Shown piece after piece: positions 38,423 through 50,821 of a DNA stretch of 64,000 nucleotides (positions are counted from its first letter, which is position 1; the number at the start of each line of letters is the position of its first letter). The notes beneath the pieces are model-generated. The model had not been told where the DNA came from. It searched no databases and saw only the letters and a program-made list of their open reading frames with translations. The translations under genes and the position numbers were made by a program. Source of the stretch: Isoetes taiwanensis (taxonomy: Eukaryota > Streptophyta > Lycopodiopsida > Isoetales > Isoetaceae). The stretch spans positions 9,076,655-9,140,654 of the forward strand of contig JAJEKV010000054.1 of NCBI GenBank assembly GCA_021234155.1. The letters are read 5' to 3'.

Positions 38423-39696
38423 CGCCGATCGGTTTAGGGATTGCTCTAGCGTCCAAGATGCCTATGGATCAACTTGTGAACTACTTATAATGTATGGATC
38501 TTGAAGTCGGTTCCGGGCCAAAACCCACGAAATTGGCCAATGCCTTCACAAGGTGATATGTCAACTTTCACCAAATTCAATTATATACCTTACAATATCA
38601 TAGTTGGTCGTTTTTTTTTTAGTGGCTCAATTTGGTTTCGCCACGTAGCAATCACCAATATCACGGAATAACAAATTGGCAAGGTCATTCTGCGTTACCA
38701 GTTGAACCGGTAAACCTTGTCTACATTCTGTATACGCCCGGAACAATAGAACAGAGTCCCTGTGTACATTTCATGTAAGCCTGGAACAAAACAGAGTCGT
38801 CCATAGCCTTAGCTCCAGTAAGATTACATAGCTACGAGCTGGATCTGTGACTTGTAACTTGAGTCTCTAAAAGCCAGATCTGTGGCCTCTAAGTTGTAAT
38901 CTGTGGCCCAGGGCTCGAAAAAGTGGGGGTTAGGCCCTTAAAATTCCAGTTGATGCTTGAGTTTTCCACTTGGAACATCAGAGTGCTGGGAGACGGTTCC
39001 ACCAAAAAATACGTGTAATTGGCAAATTGCATGTTGTGATTTCGTAGAGACGGCAAATTTCCAATTTAAAATCTTAGGGATTGGAAAAACTTACCTAAAG
39101 AATATAGCACAATATATAATATACCTTAAAATCTAGATTAGAATTTAGCATGGTTAAATAAAAGTATGAAATTAAAAAGGAGGAAAAAAGTTTAGCTTAT
39201 GTGAAACTACAGTACTTTTACTAAAGACCCACGGAGACCTAAAAAAATCCAGCATCTCTCCTCTTCGCCTCCTCTTGCATTGGATTTTCCCTTCTCAATT
39301 TCCCGCTCTCTTGAGTGCTCTGCTCAGCAGACTTAGAGTAATGCAGCCTTTGAAAGTTAAATGTAACTGGCAAAATTCCACTTTTTTTGGATGAAATTGG
39401 AATCTCCAGTTTGTTTTTGTAAAATCCGATAACATAAATTTAAGACAGGCAAATTTCTAATTGTAAGAATTTTTTTTTTCGAACCCTGCTGTGGCCTCTA
39501 AGAGTCAGAGCTGTGACTTGTGATTTGTAACTTGAGATTTTGTGACCTCAAAAGTTGAATCTGTGAGCTGTAAACCTGTGATTGCAAAAAAGCACTTTTC
39601 AACTGTGATTTGTGATCTATAACCTGCGATTTTATGACCTCAAGTGTCTGATCTGTGACCTCCAAACCGGCGATTACAAAAGAAACACTCCCCAAG
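38423..39696. other. Upstream spacer with degenerate tandem phrases
   Basis: AT-rich, no gene. Degenerate repeats of AGATCTGTGACTTGTAA-like phrases occur at about 38,830-38,930 and 39,490-39,680. Confidence 0.5.
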
Positions 39697-39829
39697 TATG
39701 ATATTGTAAGGGTAAGATAATCGGGATGGCATCCCCTGTTTATCCGGTGGGCTGCTCCCCGCTGCCGCCGGTCACACCATCCACCGGATAAACAGGTCGT
39801 CCCGATTATCTTATCCTTATAACAATATT
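39697..39829. mobile_element. MITE-like foldback
   Basis: Left arm GATAATCGGGA and CCTGTTTATCCGGTGG pair with CCACCGGATAAACAGG and TCCCGATTATC on the right. Outer ends read ATGATATTGTAAGGGTAA and its inverse. Related sequence occurs at 38,575-38,610, 39,855-39,890 and 40,028-40,170. Confidence 0.65.
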
Positions 39830-40027
39830 ATCCCATCGGATAAAGAAGGAATGCCAACCCGATTATCTTACCTTTACAATATCATAGTAATTTCCGGTGG
39901 TGCAATTTTAGCTTGCCACATCACTCATACCAATAAGAAGGGATGTGTGTTGGATCGATGCATACTGTGCCACCAGTTGAATCGGTACAAAATTGTTACT
40001 AAAAGATGACTTGTTGCACTTCCCAAC

Positions 40028-40170
40028 TATGATATTGTTAGGGTAAATTGTTTTGTCCGGCTTCCCCTGCTTTTTTGATGGCTGCTCCCGCCACCGCCAC
40101 CGGCCACAAAGCATCCACTGGAACCGGCATGGGAAGCTATCCCAAACAACTTATCCTATAACAAAATGAA
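40028..40170. mobile_element. Related MITE-like foldback
   Basis: Starts ATGATATTGTTAGGGTAA and carries the same GGCTGCTCCCGCC core as the element at 39,697. The arms are more diverged. Confidence 0.5.
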
Positions 40171-40454
40171 ATCTGAGACATGAAATGTAAGGACGTGTAA
40201 GTTTTGGCTTTAATATCATTGATTGGCAAACTAGTTCTCTCCAAAGCAAGAATGCAGTACACCAATCGGCTCCTATGCAGAAGGCATTGAGCTACTTAAA
40301 TACATTAAAACATAGGGTATCAGCGGAGCTAATACACAGAGTATTTGGGAATATTCGTTATTTTTTGTATAAATTATTTTTATCATGGCAGGATTTGAAT
40401 AGACGCAAGGAAGAGAACCACCCAACATCCTCACCAACCGCACTGGCATAATTT

Positions 40455-40830
40455 CATTTAAGGGTTGTCATTGGAAAAGAATTCAGATAACGAATGTGTT
40501 CGACAAGCCGATTCCTAGAATTGACCCCCCTCCGATGGATAGTTCCTTCGCAATGAATGTTCAATGGTGCGACAAATGTCGTTCTAGGGATATGTGTATT
40601 GAGCCTTGTACTTTGTGTAAAATTGAAGTATAAAACATCGCACATATCTAAAAGTTGCAATTGAAAATAGACTCGCTAATCAAATGGATTCGGCAAGCCA
40701 ATTGCTAACCTCCGATGGGAGTACATCATTCCTTTGCGACGAATGTTTGATAGTGAAACAAATGTCTAATGCCAAAGAGTAGTAGTCCTAGGGATACGTG
40801 GAATAAACCTTGATAGCTTGTTTACTTTGG
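40455..40830. repeat. Imperfect direct repeat, about 150 bp, two copies
   Basis: The block around 40,480-40,620 (CAAGCCGATTCCTA...CCTCCGATGG...TTCCTTCG) recurs with many differences at about 40,690-40,830. No coding sense. Confidence 0.55.
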
Positions 40831-42083
40831 GTGTGGCATTTATGATATCAATAAAGTCATTTTAGCACGTACTTTTTGATTAATTTTATTACAAATTGGT
40901 TTTCTTGTTAAAAATAAGGGCCCCATGATGCGGTGATAATCTTGAGTACATCTATTCAAATTTACAAAGTGGACAATGTACTTATGGCATGCATTTTTTC
41001 TTATATATATTTTTTTCCTTATTTTACTGCTATTTTCTTACTATTTAGATAGTTCTTTACTAAAGTTCGTACTTTAGATTCTAAAATTTTCCTTCCGCTA
41101 GTTCTATCACAGTTTTGTTTTTGTATATAAGAATTTGCATACTTAACAAAAATCCAAAATAGACTTGGGATAAGATAGATAGATTTGATAAAAATATATA
41201 GCAATAGCTACAATCTTAGATTTTGCAATAAAATTCAACAATGGTGTCTTCAAATGTGCACAAGTAATCTTTATAATCAATATTTATAATGTCACTTCAT
41301 CTTACATCATCAACAAAATAAAACAAGGTGCTAGTGCTTAAAAGAATTTCTTTTAACTTTTGAATGGTTAGGTCTGAAGAGTTGTATTGTAGTGTATTTT
41401 TGAATTATTAAGCTAGATGAATCACTTCTTTGATGCCTTATCATTGTTAGCATTAACCCAGCCAACCAATGCATAGTGGTCCTCTCATTCTGCTCACTGA
41501 TATTCGTTAGTTTATGAAGCAGATATTGAGCAAAAATCGCTCCATGGCAACCTCTTGCCAAGCTTACCCTATACTACCTACACTTGGAGCTATCTCATGC
41601 AAAGGATCATTACATTTTTTGTTCCTTAGAGCAGTTACCAGGCAGTAATTATATGACTTCTTTGAAGGTACCTGTTACGGTACTTGAATAAAGTATTGGC
41701 TCGGGAGTGTGATTCACGACCAACAAGTTTAAGAAGCAGAGATTGGGCGAGGTCCATGACAGCCTCTTCTTGAGCTTACCTTCTACTACCTACAGCTAGA
41801 GGTTTCTCATGCAAAGGATCACATTCTCTTGCATCTCTTGTTCCTGTGAGTAGCCACCAGGTAGTAACTATGCGATTGGTTCGAGGGTATCTGCTACGGT
41901 AAGTATTGGCTGGGAGGTGTGATTCACAACCAACAATTAGCAACAAATAAAGATGATATAACTTATAAAGGTAACAACTTTGATATAGCTTATAAAAGTA
42001 ATGATTGATATGGGTCAAACTTATAAAAATGACTATTGTCGCAGAAGGATTCAAACCCTAGTTTGGTATTTTGAAATTTTTTG
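40831..42083. other. AT-rich spacer with an imperfect duplication
   Basis: No gene seen. A block of about 165 bp (41,570-41,735) recurs imperfectly at 41,774-41,940, sharing CTCATGCAAAGGATCA and GTGTGATTCAC. Origin unknown. Confidence 0.5.
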
Positions 42084-42203
42084 TTTTGGTGTGTTATGGG
42101 AGATGTTCTTTTTTTATCTGAAAAAGAAATAAAAATTCAAAAAATATTGGCATGATAACGTATAAACTGTCAAATATAGCAGAAATCCCATAACACGCCA
42201 AAA
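42084..42203. repeat. 120-bp hairpin with 18-bp arms
   Basis: TTTTGGTGTGTTATGGGA at 42,084-42,101 pairs with TCCCATAACACGCCAAAA at 42,186-42,203 with one mismatch. Probably a small MITE. Confidence 0.7.
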
Positions 42204-42379
42204 TAAGAAGTTTTAGTTTTTTTCTGATACAAGAAGTGGTCACGATAACATCATCTCTTCAATATCTTCATAAAAGCTTATTGCATAACAATGATACAGG
42301 ACAAAGGACATGACCCGAATGATCATCTAGACAGAGAGTATGACTTGCTGTTGTGCAATGTTGTAATCAGGTGTGAAAT

Positions 42380-42930
42380 CCTACCAAATCCGCCCAACTA
42401 AGAATAGCCTTCAACTTATCTGATCCTTCCTAATTCCATCTTTTGAAATGATATGTCTAAGATATCCAATTTTTTACATACAGAAATGGCTTTTGGACTC
42501 ATCACAAATAATTGACTTTGTCTAGAAAGACAAAAAACTTATTGAAGATGTAAGATAAGAAACTTACTAAAGATGTTTCTTATGCTCCTTTATGGATTAT
42601 AAACAAGAATTTCATCAAACACCACATTTTTCAATGCAACTGTCGAAACTCGTCCCATTAATCGTCAAAATGACATAGGCATATTAGATGTCATTACCAT
42701 GAATTCATAGTTCCCAAAAGTGGTTCTCAAAGTTGCTTTTTCAATGTTTGATTCCTCTGATCTTTATTTGATGATATTGTGACTTGTGCCTCATCTTCCT
42801 AGCTATGTAAGCACATCATAGTTATCAAAAAGTTTATTAGCTCTAGGAACTGGAAATTTGTATTTAATTGTCAATTTATAATCTACGTACATTTTATATC
42901 TTTTCTCTTAACTAGAATAACCGGGGTCTC
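42380..42930 (-). pseudogene. Ty3/gypsy reverse transcriptase relic
   Basis: Minus-strand frames read KRYKMYVDYKLTIKYKFPVP (consensus R.CVDYR.LN..T.K..FP.P), then LRTTFGNYEFMVM (TAFRT..G.YEFLVMPFG), RLMGRVS and VVFDEILVYN (VVF.DDILIYS). The catalytic DD is DE and many stops interrupt it, so it is long dead. No LTRs were recognised around it. It lies just outside the Helitron 3' end. Confidence 0.7.
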
Positions 42931-43390
42931 ATTTAGAGAATTGTTTGGTCAGTATAAGCCCATTGTATGAGTCCCATGGCCTTTTTGGTCTTAAATTCGA
43001 CGAAAAATATAATATATTCTATTCTATTCCCATTTGTTTTTCAAGTTTGAACTTCTTAAAGTGGCTTTTTTGTTTAGCAACTGATCCATCTTTTCCTTGC
43101 AGTGCCTTATGCTTTATCTTTTGTAGTGAACATATAAATTGTCACCGAATGCTCAAAAAATAGGTGAATGGCTATTTGGTTCCAATTCAACCATGATTAA
43201 GATTCAACAACAGGGTTAGCAGGTAAACAACTTAACAAATTGGGAGTCTGGATAAGCACCAATGAACATTTTGTCACTTTGAACTCTCATTTATTCATTA
43301 AGCTTTTTCCAATTAGATAGCACCTCGTATCCATTATAATGCAAGCATTTTATAACATGCCTCAAATAGGTCAAGCATAATCTTATATTA
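42931..43390. other. Spacer
   Basis: AT-rich DNA without a recognisable feature, up to the Helitron boundary. Confidence 0.5.
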
Positions 43391-43394
43391 CTAG

Positions 43395-43422
43395 TAATAG
43401 TGCCCAGCGTTGCTGGGCATAA
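43395..43422 (-). other. Helitron 3' hairpin
   Basis: GCCCAGC-AAC-GCTGGGC, a 7-bp stem with a 3-base loop, followed by ACTATTA and CTAG. It serves as the termination signal for rolling-circle replication. Confidence 0.85.
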
Positions 43423-43736
43423 GTTGGAGGTCTATAAATGTTTTGACTGCAGCGAGAAAAGTATGCAATAACCCTTTGTTAAAATACTTTCTATTTATTT
43501 ATCTATCCATCTATCTGTCTCAAAAATATCCAAAGATAGTATCATTGCGCAGCATTGTTGCGGAATAGTGGAAAACCTATAAAGTTATAAGAACAATAGT
43601 AACAACGTCCGGTATTAGTTGATAATTTGTAAATGATACGAAAACCGATGTCGATATTTGGATTTATGTTACTTATATCTACAAAAGTAGACATTGCAGA
43701 GCTAGCGCATAGTACAATGTAAGAGATCTATAGAAA

Positions 43737-46700
43737 CTAAGGGGCTATTTCATCCCGTAGGATCTCTTTGTAGACTACATTTGGAGTGAATCTCCTTTTA
43801 TTTTTGAGCAGTGCTCCTTGTTTTTTGGTGTCTTGAATGTATACCTTTACTCCCTGTTGTGTGGTGCACCTTGAGAATGCGACATAGAGCTGGCCGTGGG
43901 CAAAAACTGGCGTTGGTAGGTAGATACCAACGGAGGTCATGGACTGGCCTTGTGACTTGTTTATGGTCATTGAGAATGCGAGTCGCACGGGGAACTGCCT
44001 TCGCTTGAAGGGGAGGAGGTCACTGTCTGACGGCTCCAATGTTATCCTTGGTATAAGGACCGTGTTCCTTTGTAGGTGCCTGTGATTATCTCTGCATCTA
44101 TGATTCTTGGATGTGCTTTGATGACGCGGAGGCGGGTGCCATTGCAGAGACCAGCCTTCAAATTCATGTTTCTGAGTAAGATGATGATGGCACCATCTTT
44201 GATGTGCAGCTTATGCGGTGGCATGCCAGAAGGGGTCAGGTGGTTGATAAACTCAATTGGGAAGTCCCTTGTAGCATCTTCGCCTTCTGCAATGATGGCA
44301 TCTATACTCGTATAAGTATGGAGTTGTCCGTGTAACCTTAGGAGGACCTTGTTGTTGATCTTCAATGTGTCTTCATTCTTTGGTGTCAAGATGGCTTTGT
44401 CATATAACACGTGCACATTTGCCTCCGTTATTTCCTTGCCGAAGATGCTGTCAATCAAGTCATCTTCCACAATGCATTCTTCGGGTATCTCAACTAAGTC
44501 ACGATCGAGCCCTGGCTCATTGTTCATCTGTTCCCCATTACCGAGGCGTAGCAACCAATTTGAGAAGATTTGCTCGTCTTTTCCGACCCGCATATTTTGT
44601 GTCAGCTTGTGGGTCTTGAAGTTAGTCCACAGCGGGTTGCTTTTGACGCACTTCGAAATTACTTCCGTCCTTGTTGCACGTTTCACCACAGGCAACTGTT
44701 GGCGGAAATCGCCGCCGGTGAGCATTATCATTCCCCCAAAGGGCCTGTCATCTTGGCGTATCTCGCGTAGAACCCTGTCGACAGCAGTGAGTGCCTGCGT
44801 CCCAGACCATGATGCTTGCCCTTCTAAGTACCTCTGCTTGTTGGCTTGTTGCGCGCAATGCAGAGGTTGCCTCTTGTGTCATGTTGAGTGGTAACTTGAA
44901 TGTTGAATGAACTGTTTGTGCTCCCTTCAAGAGGAGGCTCGCAATGCCTGTCCAAGCCACTGATACAACGCCCACGCCACATCCTCTTAGTATGCTGATC
45001 AGGCTATTAAAGAGGAAGGTCTTGCCTGTGCCTCCTGGGCCGTCCACATTGATACATGGAACTTGATGCTGGCTGATTGCATCGAGGATAATGTCGGCTA
45101 TGTGCTTCTGCTCCCTGTTGAGCTTGCCGTAGTTTTCCTGTCCTTCTTTCAACTCTTGTTCTGCATGGAAGGTGGGTTCATTTGGAAAGTTGCCTAGAAT
45201 GTCTAGTCGTGGTTCTGGCAGTCCAAGTTGCTGGCATGTACAGCCGCTCATCTGGAAGATGTCATCGATGTCCTTTAGTGCATGGTTGTAAGCCTGCTCT
45301 GGTGGCATCTTTCGTTGGTAATCTTCTGTCAGGCTGTTTTTGAAGAGCTCCCATAACCGCATTGGATCTTGTGGGTCATTGTATAGGCAAATGAATGCGA
45401 ATGTCTGGCGTAGCTGCATTGGCATCTGGAAGATGCTCGCGTCTTCGAGTGTCTTCTCCCACTCTGTATCGTCTTCCAATAAGCCAAGCTCTTTGGCAGC
45501 TTCCTTGAAAGTTGAACATAGTTTTCCATTGACAGTGCGTATGTCGTCGAAGCTAGTTGCGCCCTTGATATGTAGCAATAGGAGACGGAGGTAATAGCGG
45601 TCACCATCCTTAGGGCTCACATTATACATTCGTGTGATGAGCTTGAACTTCCCCTCCCTCTTTTTCCAGGACGTTTGGCGTGTATAGTACTGGGGGATTT
45701 CTGGATAAGTGTATTCACGTGCGGCTGGATCCTCCTTGTTGAGTTCAAACCATGCAGTCAGCATTGTTTGCTTTTGCATCTGTCTCTCAATGGCTTGTCT
45801 TTCATGGCCTTCCTGATAATAGACAGTTTGGTTGTTTGGCAGGTGAACAGGTAGCCTGTGTACTGTGTGAGAGTTGCCATGCATCTTGAATCCATATAAC
45901 CTCCACATGGCTTCAGCTGCAGAGACGTATCTCGTATCAAGGTACTGCTCTACCTCGTCCCAATTGAATGTGGATGTGGATTCCCCTGTCGGTTCTTCAG
46001 TGACCTTGATGGATGCTCGATCATGCCCTTTGTGGATGTACTTATAGATATACTTCACGCTACCGAAAACAAACACCCTTTCTACATTGATATGTGCCTC
46101 GTACTTTTCAAGCAGCCATTGATTGTGGGGTACTACCCATCTGTTGTCAATAGGCGTCTTGCCCCTCATGAAGTGGCCTGTATCTCGTCTTCTGTACTCC
46201 GGGTAGCCATTCGCGTTGACTTTGGTATTGTCATTAAATGGCTTTGGAAATCCTTTTGTGCATTCTTTTGTTGGGCTGTCTTCCTTGGCTTGCATGCAAG
46301 GAGCATTTGGGTTGTGGGCCCCGCATGGTCCATGGACCATATGCTTGATGACGATCTTTTGCAGGTTTGGGTTTTCTGGGCCCGATACCTCGGCGCTCGT
46401 GATGCTGTCAATGGCATCGCTATCCCGGATCTTATCTTCTTGTTCGAGAATCATGAGGAGGTGGCAGTGTGGCAAGCCTCGTTTCTGGAACTCTATCGTG
46501 TACGTGTGTGCCTTCACCTTGCCCAAGATATCATTTTCAAAGAGGTCATGGAAAAATGCTTTGAGCTTTGTGTGGAATACGCGTACAACCAAATCTGGCC
46601 TATCATGCGGCTGTTGTCCAGGCAGCAGATTGTGTCTAATCTCTATCCAATTTGGATTTGATGTAAATGTTACAAAGAGATCAGCTTTGCCAAATCTTCG

Positions 46701-47351
46701 GATCAAGGCCATTGAATCCTGGGAGTTCTGTTGCATTGCTCTCGGGCTCCCATTGTGTGACGAAGGCAGGATGACCAGCTTGCCGGATCTTAAGCCTCTT
46801 TGCTCTGCCTCATGATCTATGTAGTCAATGAGACCTTGGTATAGCTCAACTCGCAACTTCCTTTGATTTTGTTTGATCCAGTTTAGATTGTTTGCCTCTA
46901 CTCTCGAGTACACATCAACAATGAATTGCTGTGTTAGCTTGCCGGCGCAAAGCAGTGGGTTCCAACCTCCACTCCTTATTGCCAGCCGATAATTGTAGAA
47001 TTGAAACATAGTCACGTTCTCCTGTTTCTTAGATGACGTCGATGCAGAAGATGTTTCTGCTTTCTTTATTCCTATGCTCCAACCTTGGTCACCAAAGGGA
47101 AAGAGAATGGGGTAAACTAAAGGATCAAGATTTGGGTTTGTAATTGGAATCCTCTTGAGGCCACCACCCTTTTGGTGTATGCAGATGTCCCTATCGAATG
47201 GTGGCTCTCCATCTGCGTTGACAAATATTACGGCAACTTCGTTTGAGCATGCTGGATTGTATCTCCTAAGGTCCAAGCTTCGAGAAGCATTGAAGTACAT
47301 CCTGATGTTCGGATATGGGCAAATGCCGGGCAGATCTGGAGGGTATGACAT
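43737..47351 (-). pseudogene. Helitron Rep/helicase (RepHel), frameshifted
   Basis: Three frames (47,351-44,748; 44,731-44,042; 44,039-43,737). The Helitron N-terminal region begins about LDLRRYNPACSNEVAVIFVN and DPLVYPILFPFGDQGWSIG. The Rep HUH motif is FQKRGLPHCHLLMIL (residues ~288-302), and the two-tyrosine motif is KYIYKYIHKG (~430). The PIF1-like helicase has Walker A NVDGPGGTGKTFLFNSL (~765). Walker B should follow IMVWD, but the frame breaks there; the next frame reads QALTAVDRVLREIRQDDRPF and MIMLTGGDFRQQLPVV. The terminal motif is [20 protein letters not shown]. It cuts and unwinds DNA for rolling-circle transposition. The Walker B loss makes it inactive. Confidence 0.9.
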
Positions 47352-47725
47352 TCATCCTCAATCGCGCCCTGGTGGCAACACTGGCAAAGCCTTTGCTCTC
47401 GTGCTTCCCGAGCCCAACGCCCTGTTTCAATGCGGAGGCGATGTGCACCCGTGCGAATGGAAGCTATAAGTCTGCGCTTCTTCATGGGCAGCTGGGTGTA
47501 CAAGTACTGGTGCGGGCCTCTTGTGAGCCTAGGATTGACTTGCTGCTGATAGTGTGCCAGCTTAACGTGCGTCAGAGCCTCTACATCCCAGAGCTTGCGA
47601 AGGAAAGTAACATCTAGGTACAGTTTAAGTGCCTCGCGATCTTTCTTTGTCCCGACACGGGCTGTTTGTTCCCGTTTTGCCTCCGCTTTGCGGAGAACCA
47701 TCGAGCTTGCTTGTCTTTCCGGCAA
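47300..47725 (-). pseudogene. Embedded LINE, zinc-knuckle (zf-RVT-like) tail
   Basis: Reads KKRRLIASIRTGAHRLRIET and CQCCHQGAIEDECHTLQICP, the C..C....ED..H...C zinc finger at the end of plant non-LTR polyproteins. The last ~120 bp (47,228-47,351) are also open in another frame that looks like Helitron RepHel, so the boundary lies within this stretch. Confidence 0.65.
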
Positions 47726-47729
47726 GATT

Positions 47730-49471
47730 TCAGCGTTGGGGACCCATCGGCGTGGTCAAAGCAAGATGGGGCAAGCGTGTATCAGCCATAGCGACCACCT
47801 TTTGGAAGTAAAACGATATGGCGTTCCAATGCAGCCCGTTGAAGGGTAGAAAGCCCTGCTCTCGAGTAGGATCTGCACGGAATGTGGACTTCACCCCTGA
47901 GCTCCGTGCCAAGAAGGCCTTCGCAAGACCGCCGAGGTCATTCCATGTGTTGAGGGAGATGACCGGACCCCACACTTCTGCCCCATGCAACAGGACCGCT
48001 CAACCAAGGCCCAAACAAATGTGGACCGGTGGCCCCAGCGCATACAACTCGCCTTTGTGGTCATTTGTTCGCATGGCATATAGTGCTTTCCAACCCGCCG
48101 CGTGACCCTTGAACCCGGAGAGCCGTGATCCCAATGGGTGGTAGTTGAGAACTCAATCCCCAAGTACTTGTAGGTTGGAGCCACCTCTACCTCTTGCCCC
48201 CGGTAAGTGAAGGTGGAAAGCCTTGGCCGACGGGGACGATGCAACTAGCAAACACCTAGTTTTGGCCAAGTTCACTCGCGCATGCGCTGAATTGGCAAAA
48301 GTGTCAAGAGCATCGTGTGATTTGCATGTCCTCCGGAGTGTAGGCCATGAGGTTGACATCGTCAAAGATATATGAGTTGCCGGATTGTGTGATGCATGAA
48401 ATGTGCGCCGCGCACCTCCATGCTCAGAGAGCCAATCTTCCAACCGATCAATGTATAGGCCAAAGAGTGTGGGGAGAGGGGGCAACCCCGACGACTCCAA
48501 TGCTACCGACACGGTTGTGTTCTGCTGATGTGATACGGCCCCGAGCATGCCTCAGATGACCTATATAACGCATTCCGCAAGTCCAGGAGGGTCCCCACCG
48601 CCGCAGAATCCGTCCCTGAAGCTTGTTGCGGGGTATGCGTGGTTAACGCTTTTGCAAAATCAACTTAAACAACAAGATGTGAGGTTACGGGCGATTCCTC
48701 GCTATCCTCAATCAATGTGCGCAGAGTGAAGATATGATCAATGGTGGAATGTCCGGGCCGAAAACCCGCCTGTAAGAGCTCAGACCTCTGTTTCCTCTGC
48801 CCATATTGTCACCGCTGCTCAAGGATGCCACCCAACAGCTTTGCAAAGAGAGAGCTTGACCATAATAGTACGGTAGTTGGCCGGGCATTGAGGGTCCCCT
48901 CGCTTTGTAGATGGGCACTACTGCTAGTTGGTCCATTGCGTAGGGAAGCCTTCTCGCAATGCTTTATTGAACAATGCCGTGAGGACAGCACCAATGGAGG
49001 CCCAAACCCATTTCAAGTTTCACCGCATGCCATCTAAATCTGTTGCCTTCCCATTAGCTAGGATTTGAGGGCCCATGATAACATCCCCTTCGCGGGATAA
49101 CCGTGAGCCATGTCTATCTGCGGAGGGACTGGTGCCGCCCTCGAGCCGCATGCATAATTTATTGCAAATCTTGTACCCATTGCCCGAGGTGATGTTCCCC
49201 GTGGGTCATGGCGTGCTTGCTCAAGACCCTTCTCCGAATGTCCCGGGGTGCCGGTCCAGAGACCAAACATCATTCTTTCGATGCTCGCAAAGGTATCCGC
49301 CTTCTTGTTCTTGGAGAAAGGAGCGTATTGACCGGGATGGCCCGTGGGGGAGATGGGATCGGTGACTTGCCGGAGTGTGCGTTTGAGCCCAGGACACTCA
49401 TCATCAAACCATTTGTTGCGGGAAAGGTGGTAGTGCCTATGGTTCGCCGTGAGCTGCCTCTCCCAAAGCAT
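47730..49471 (-). pseudogene. Embedded LINE, reverse transcriptase remnants
   Basis: Pieces at 48,153-48,548 and 47,891-48,244 include NLAKTRCLLVA (the post-YADD N..KT..M block) and EVAPTYKYLGIEFSTTTHWD (the YLG block). Earlier RT blocks at 48,700-49,471 are fragmentary (NKWFDDECPGLKRTLRQV is the linker). The YADD motif itself is not readable. Confidence 0.6.
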
Positions 49472-49546
49472 CTTTCGCCGGCGGCCGAAGTCGGCCAGAT
49501 TGCTCTTGAAGTGTGGGGAGTTGCAGCGGGCCCCGCCAGATCATGC

Positions 49547-50821
49547 TCAAGCAACAGAGCATAGGTCCTCGTGAGACGGGTCGTAGAGTCCAGGCAATTG
49601 GGCACCCGGTGTGTTGAAGCAGCAGGTGCACGGGAAGCCTCCCAATGGAGATGCATGAACAGGGGCCGGTGGTCCGAATCTACTTCCTCGTCCCGAAAGT
49701 GTCTGTCCCGATGGAAAAATGAGTAACCAGGTGCAGATCCCGTTCCTCAACCAGCAGATAATCCACCACACTGGAGCCGCCCCTTGGTTCTCCTGTCTAC
49801 AAGTGTAGCAACTGGAAGACGGCCATTGTGCCAGCCCATTACAAATAACCAGGTCAAAGATACTACCTAGCAACAACAACTGCCTGCCATAGCGCGAAAT
49901 ATGGCTGTCATCTGATATCCTTGACCAAGCCACCTCTCGGGGTTCAACCGCAAGACGCCCTCCGCGGGGGATCAAATTTTAGAACCTCCTTTCGGCTCGT
50001 GGCGTGCATTAAAGTCGCCAAGCAACATAACCCCCGCCCAATTGTTTGTCTTTGCCGTATGTCATCATATAGATTGACATAGGGCTCCAATCGATCCACA
50101 TCCAAATGAGTGTGATAGAAGTTGCTCTCAAGATGTGGAAAGTAGCATGTCGCTATGAGGAGAGTGTCGCCACCGTCATCTTCGCACGCCGCACCCACAA
50201 GTAGCGATTGTTCGTTTGCGCTTTGTGCAACGCAGACCGAGTGCCTCAAAGGTTGCACGGTAGTAAAGCAACGCCGCCATGCCTCGCTTGCTGTGCACTC
50301 ATTGAACACCGAAATGCGGGATAGCCTGGGAGGTCCGTGTCGTTCTGCATGCTCCCATGTCTCCATGAGGAAAATGAGATCCATATCCGGTGCAATAGAG
50401 TTGAGATTCTCGCCTTTACGCTGTGGGAAGCCCCGCAGTTCCAAGACACCATCCGGAGGCACAGTTCCTATTTGTTGGCATTCGATGTGGACGCCGATGA
50501 TCCGCCTGTTGCGTGGGGGAGTAGCAGCGGCGCTGGCCTCGAAAGCAAATAGCCGGAGCGGCGGGGAGGAGTGGGTGCAGCGGGGGTAGTGGCAGCAAAG
50601 CATAGGAGGTAGGAGGGCAAAGCAACGACGACATCGGGCGACCCCAAGAGGGCGCACGGGCCTCGAATGCGGCTTCCACCGGACAAGGCCTCGCCCCCCT
50701 CACGACGGACGTCCACGACTGGGCCACCGGCCGACGTGGACTCCCCATTGCATCGGGGTGAGGTCCCGTCAACATACGTGAGGGTCCCCTTCAATTGCCT
50801 ACTCGACGCAGACGGTCTCAC
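49547..50821 (-). pseudogene. Embedded LINE, endonuclease remnant
   Basis: The 49,944-50,657 frame reads NSIAPDMDLIFLMETWEHAE (LQE/E.W block of APE nucleases), TLLIATCYFPHLESNFY and YDDIRQRQ. Overlapping frames at 50,468-50,821 look like the junction with ORF1. Frameshifts are frequent. Confidence 0.55.

Noticed and set aside
37277-38437. Plus-strand ORFs of 95-111 aa
   Set aside because: Antisense shadows of the TPR/SET gene.
41570-41940. SINE, suggested by GGTTCGAGGG resembling a B box
   Set aside because: No A box at the right distance, no poly(A) and no target duplication; better described as an imperfect duplication.
43811-44039. Independent PIF1-like helicase gene
   Set aside because: It is the last piece of the Helitron RepHel, continuous in order with the other two frames.
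44076-46815. Several plus-strand ORFs up to 212 aa across the Helitron
   Set aside because: Antisense shadows of RepHel, which has clear motifs on the minus strand.
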